A DNA stretch of 64,000 nt from Amoebidium appalachense. Its lineage: Eukaryota > Ichthyosporea. Below, piece by piece: positions 60,280 through 64,000 of this stretch (positions are counted from its first letter, which is position 1; the number at the start of each line of letters is the position of its first letter). The notes beneath the pieces are model-generated. The model worked only from the letters and a program-made list of their open reading frames with translations. It was not told the origin of the DNA and made no database searches. The position numbers and the translations under genes were made by a program. The stretch covers positions 1,736,001 to 1,800,000 of the forward strand of contig CAVNZM010000013.1 of assembly GCA_963693365.1 (NCBI GenBank), in the 5' to 3' direction.

Positions 60280-60517
60280 GGAAACGGAGACAGAATTTTC
60301 AAACCACGTTATTAACCCTGCCACGTGCACGCTATACATACTGTATTCGGATATAGCAAGATTCAAAAAAATTAGCCAGGTGTTGGACAAACATTTTCAA
60401 AAAAGAGAGTCAATAATAACCCTTGACGAATGGTTTGTCTTCGAAACAAACCTCCCAAAAGCGATAACATTACATTACTACATTATCGAACGACTCAAGT
60501 TACATTTAATAGTGTAA
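60280..60517 (+). CDS. Hypothetical exon, unrecognised product
   Basis: After a TTTTTAAACAG acceptor-like site the plus strand is open for about 78 codons to a TAA. It includes NPATCTLYILYSDIARFKKI, SQVLDKHFQKRESI and LDEWFVFETNLPKAITLHYY. The composition is protein-like (balanced charged and hydrophobic residues, no repeat content), unlike the surrounding shadow frames. No domain is recognised and no upstream exon was identified. It could be a 3' terminal exon of an unannotated gene or a mobile-element remnant. Confidence 0.35.
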
Positions 60518-60562
60518 TCATCATGTGCGTGTTTGAAATTTTCTATTTTTCGCTCTTTCGCC

Positions 60563-60564
<2 letters not shown>

Positions 60565-60612
<48 letters not shown>
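60565..60612 (+). repeat. T run of about 45
   Basis: An uninterrupted T run lies about 50 bp after the stop of the hypothetical exon, between it and the JmjC gene's 3' end. On the minus strand it is poly-A, about 250 bp beyond the JmjC stop codon. Confidence 0.9.
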
Positions 60613-60860
60613 GCCTTGTTCAGCGCAATCACCTCTTTCCCAAGTAAACAAAACGATGCATGACATTCACAAACGGAGACCAAAAACAGGAACACAAGAA
60701 AAAACTGAGACTGGCCTATCAAACAACTGTTTTAAACAATAACCAATAAATAGTTTAAACAATTTAATTAAGCATACAATAAACAATTTAATTAAACAAA
60801 TGACGAAGCTTCATAAACGTGACCTACCGTATCTCTTCAAACTTTTTTCATTCGTATTAT

Positions 60861-61841
60861 TTATCGTTTCTTCTTCCTGGAGCCGCCTGAAGTGGGAGGC
60901 TTGAAATTCCCCAGGCAATACTCACTAATGGTCCTCTGTGTGGGAGGGGGGGAAAAAGGGAGATTAGCACTTGTATGTGTGTGTGTGTGTGCGCGCGCGC
61001 GCGCGCGTGTGTGTGTGTGTGCGTGCGTGAGTGCGTGTGTGAAGTGTGTGGCAAGTGTGTGTGCGTGTGTGCGTGTGTGCCTGTGTACATACGTGCATGC
61101 TTGCAGATGTGTACACATGTGTGCCTGGATGTACATGTGTATGTGTGTGTATGCGTGATTTTGTCTTCGCCCGTGCATACGTATCCTTGAGCGCACACTT
61201 ATACATGTGAATATGCAGAGGAGCGACAAGAGAGGTCTTGGTGGTGGTGATGGAGGAGGTTGGAGAGGGGGGGGGGGGGGGGGGTTTGAATGCGGAACAT
61301 GGTACGAAGTACGCATACACGAAGGACACATGCAAAGGCAAACATTCAAGTATGCAACATCAGCCATGTGCACCGTATGCGTCATAAGCAGAGCCCATCC
61401 TCAGGGAGGGCCCAAGTCATCAATTGCGGGGGGGGGTATGCGTTAGAGCTTGGAAATATGGAGGAGACACAAAGAAGCAACAACAAAAACGTCACAAAAA
61501 TGAAAAGTGTTCAGGGGAAGGGGGGGGGGGGGGGGGGGGGTGCATTACAGCCGGTTGGAAATATGGAGGAGGCAAGGAAGGCCATAAAACGTCACAAAAA
61601 TTTCAAAATCAAACCATAATGGTGTGGGTGAGTGGCCATGGAGAGGAAGGGGAGGGGGAGGCGGGAGGAGGGGGTCGGATATATGAGGGGACCTACGCCA
61701 GCCTACGTGCATTATGGAGAGAGGGAGGGAGGGAGGGAGCAAGGGAGAGAGAAGGAGGGAGGGAGGGAGGGAGGGAGAGAGGGGGAAGTTAGGGGGAGAA
61801 TGAGCGAGATGAAAAGGGAGGGAGGGAGAGAGAGGGGGAGA

Positions 61842-61890
<49 letters not shown>

Positions 61891-63116
61891 GTGTTAAATA
61901 TAAGGGCACCTACGCCACAGTCTACGTGCATGAAGTATGAGCCAGGCAACACCACAAAGAAGTCCTTCTCATTCTGCACATCAGTCCACACCTCTATCCC
62001 AGCATCACTCAGGTGCCACGGCGCAACCTGAACACATACGTGTTAGTGTGCGGGAGGGGGAGGAGGGGGGGGAGGGGGAAGGGGGGGGGGAGGAGGGGGG
62101 AGATGGGGAGAGGATGGAAAGGAGTGGCAGTAAGGGGGGAGGGGGGAGGAAGAGAATGGAAAGGAGTGGCGGGTGAGGGGGGGGAGGGGGGGGGGCACAT
62201 CCACGCACCCACCCACTAACCCGCACAAACACACACACAGCCACCTAACCACCGACATGCACACAATCTCTCACCCTTGCCCCTTGCCCTCCCGCCCGCA
62301 CCCCCGCATGCACATACCCACATCTCTATATACTCACACACACCCTCCGCCCCCCCCCCCCCCCCCCCCAACAAAAAAAAAAAAAAAAAAAAAAACTCCA
62401 CACACAAATGCCGCCCCCCCCCCCCCCCCCCCCCCCCCACCCGCCCCCACCCACCCACACAAAATCCTCTCCCCCCTCCCTCCCCACATTCCCCCTCCCC
62501 CCCACTCCCCCCACACCATCTCCTCCATCCCCCCCCCTCCCCCCCCCCCCCCCCCCCCCACGCACACACACATACCTGGAATGGTATATCCTCCTCCTCC
62601 ATCCTCCCCACCGTATATTCCTCCCCATCCACCACAGTAACAACATGATCCCGCATGCGTTGTGCGTATTTCGGCTGTACAACAAACCTGTGTCGAAAAG
62701 GAAAAAGAAAAGAAAAGAAAGGGAAAAGAAAAGAAAAAAGAAAAGAAAAGAAAAAAGAAAAGAAAAGAAAGGGAAAGGGAAAAGGAAGGGAACAGGAAAT
62801 GAAAAAGGAAAAGGAAAAGGGGAAAGGGGAAGAATGTAAAGGAATAAGAAAAACAAAAAAAAAAACGTAAAAAGAAGGAAAGGGGGGGGCAAGGAAGAGA
62901 AAAAAACCACAAGGGATAGTGAGTGCTCACTCCATTCTGTAGGAACCAGACCAGCCCCCTCCCCACTTCCCTCCCCCTCCCCCCATCCCCCCCCCCCCCC
63001 CCCTCCCCCCGCCCTCCCCTCCTTCCCCACAACAAAAGAGAGAAAGGGAGGGGGGGGGGGGGGGGGGGGAGAGGGGGGGGGGGGAGAATGTGTGTGCGTG
63101 CATGTGTGCGCATGTG

Positions 63117-63194
<78 letters not shown>

Positions 63195-63871
63195 GTGTGT
63201 GTGTTATATTTTATTTTTTTTTGCGCGGGGGGGGGGGGGGGGGGGGGTGACAGCACGAAAGAGAGAGGGAGGGAGGGATGGAGGGATGGAGGGATTGAGG
63301 GAGGGAGGGAGGGAGGGGCGGAGGGAGGGAGGGGGGGAGGGGGGGAGGGAGGGAGGGAGCGAGGGGGGGGGGGGGGGGGGGGAGAGAGAGAGATGGAGAG
63401 AGGGAGAGAGAGGGAGAGAGAGGGGGGGGGGGGGGGGGGGGGGGAGGGGGGGAGGCGAGAGGGGGGCAGAGAGAACACAAACCATGCACGGGGGCCACCC
63501 GTGTGCATGTAGTCGATGAAGCAGTCATGGTTGTAGCAGGACCAATAGCGGGTGGAGAAAGTCATACCCACTTGCAGGTGCGGGCCAATCAGGTGCGGGT
63601 GTTGCCGCCGCAGATCTGCAGACGCTGCACGTGTTTTGTGTACGTGTGCGCGCGTGTGTGTGTGGGGTGAGGGGGAAGGAGGGGGGGAAGGGGGGGGGGG
63701 GTTATGTGGGGGGGGGGGGGGGGGGGAGGGGGGGGGAGCGGTGGAAGTGGTAGGTGTGTGTAAGTAGTAGGTGTGTGTGGGGGGGGGGGGGAGGGGGGGA
63801 GGGGGAGAGGGGGGGGAGGGGGTTGCGGATGGGTGTTTTTTTTGTCTTTCTTTTTCTTGGGAGGATGGGAA

Positions 63872-63913
<42 letters not shown>

Positions 63914-63957
63914 GTGCACGTGCATATGCGTAGGATTGATGAGTTTCTGAAAAAGCT
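60861..63957 (-). CDS. JmjC-domain protein, C-terminal part; iron ligands apparently lost
   Basis: Exons on the minus strand: probable 63957-63920, then 63615-63483, 62687-62576, 62027-61914 and terminal 60935-60861 (TAA). All are GT-AG and in phase. The 5' exons lie right of the window. The order matches a JmjC beta-barrel: HLIGPHLQVGMTFSTRYW, then SCYNHDCFIDYMHTGGPRAW, FVVQPKYAQRM, VAPWHLSDAGIEVWTDVQ and EKDFFVVLPGSYFMHVDCG, then ISEYCLGNF. In active histone demethylases the segment after FxxFxW is H-x-E-D-H and the late strand has Y-H. Here these positions are S-C-Y-N-H and Y-F, so the two iron-binding residues of the first motif and the distal His appear replaced. A pseudo-enzyme role in chromatin binding, as in JARID2-like proteins, is inferred. 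The protein ends GGSRKKKR, a basic nuclear-signal-like tail. The fold assignment is from pattern recognition, without a structural alignment. Confidence 0.68.
61285..61610 (-). repeat. Dispersed repeat family copy 5 (inverted)
   Basis: In the last JmjC intron. Read on the minus strand it has CCATATTTCCAACCGG, CCATATTTCCAAGCTC, a C run, GATGACTTGGGCCC, GAGGATGGGCTCTGCTTATG and a TGCACATGG-like end, the same order as at 32625-32940. The CCATATTTCCAA plus T-rich box appears twice in tandem. Confidence 0.7.
61683..61720 (-). repeat. Partial copy of a JmjC exon end
   Basis: The minus strand CATAATGCACGTAGGCTGGC then GTAGGTCCCC parallels the exon end CTTCATGCACGTAGACTGTG then GCGTAGGTGCCC (61935-61900). 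It includes the GTAGGT donor. It lies 200 bp into the following intron, separated by a GA/GGGA repeat. Confidence 0.65.
61718..61888 (+). repeat. (GGGA)n / (GA)n repeat in a JmjC intron
   Basis: GGGA tetranucleotides grade into about 18 GA units. It is pure pyrimidine on the coding strand, between the JmjC exon 62027-61914 and its partial copy. Confidence 0.85.
62348..62570 (+). repeat. C-run/A-run composite and C-rich tract
   Basis: A C run followed by an A run (about 62352-62395), then CACACAAATG and further C runs up to the CACACACATACCTGG donor context of exon 62687-62576. Confidence 0.9.
62700..62885 (+). repeat. (AAAAG)n-type purine repeat
   Basis: AAAAG/AAAGG pentamer-like repeats over about 180 bp. 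They are T/C-rich on the coding strand and lie just upstream of the JmjC exon acceptor at 62688. Confidence 0.85.
63044..63475 (+). repeat. G-rich, (TG)n and (GGGA)n tracts in a JmjC intron
   Basis: A G-rich block, a TG array (63119-63193), a T-run then G-run (63207-63247), (GGGA)n and GA/G runs fill the intron 3' (coding sense) of exon 63615-63483. Confidence 0.9.
63655..63910 (+). repeat. Poly-G rich tract
   Basis: G runs with TG interruptions, ending in an uninterrupted G run (about 63870-63910), lie between the two most upstream JmjC exons visible. Confidence 0.9.
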
Positions 63958-64000
63958 CTGTATCAGAGTGAAAAATAATTTAAAATTAAAATTAAAATTA

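Overview
This is nuclear DNA of an intron-rich eukaryote. Genes are split into short exons, nearly all of 40 to 500 bp, with GT-AG introns, and exon phases agree across every junction that could be tested. Between exons the sequence is dominated by long C or G runs, (CA)n/(TG)n, (CT)n and composite polypyrimidine tracts. There are no operons or bacterial signals. A histone stem-loop-binding protein, CBP/MED15-type KIX domains, a JmjC-fold protein and a MYND finger point to a protist, algal or animal lineage rather than fungi or land plants. I could not resolve the clade.

Layout, left to right: (1) 0.5-8.9 kb, minus strand: a coactivator-like gene with two tandem KIX modules, probably running off the left edge. 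(2) 8.9-10.4 kb: a divergent intergenic region. (3) 10.4-21.7 kb, plus strand: the complete 12-exon gene for the beta subunit of mitochondrial processing peptidase. (4) 21.7-28.1 kb: a mobile-element region bounded by an inverted repeat. It contains arrays of a GTGATATCAC-like palindrome, a tandem pair of TATA-bearing LTR-like units and a 5'-truncated LINE. (5) 28.1-33.6 kb, plus strand: the five-exon histone RNA stem-loop-binding protein gene, followed by a 27-bp minisatellite. (6) 36.0-41.3 kb, minus strand: a five-exon PHO80-like cyclin gene. (7) 41.3-47.1 kb: mostly intergenic, with a small GGGTC-rich inverted-repeat element. (8) 47.1-53.4 kb, plus strand: a five-exon MYND zinc-finger gene. 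(9) 53.4-58.9 kb: intergenic simple repeats. (10) 58.9-59.8 kb, minus strand: a leucine-rich-repeat exon. (11) 60.9-64 kb, minus strand: the 3' half of a JmjC-domain gene that appears to have lost its iron ligands.

The genes are unrelated housekeeping and nuclear-regulatory genes rather than one pathway. The cross-cutting features are: partial exon copies lying in introns beside the true exons, in at least four genes; three reading-frame breaks, two of them exactly in C/G runs and the third beside a C5 run; compound CnAn tracts of fixed polarity; and a dispersed repeat family that ends in poly-C.
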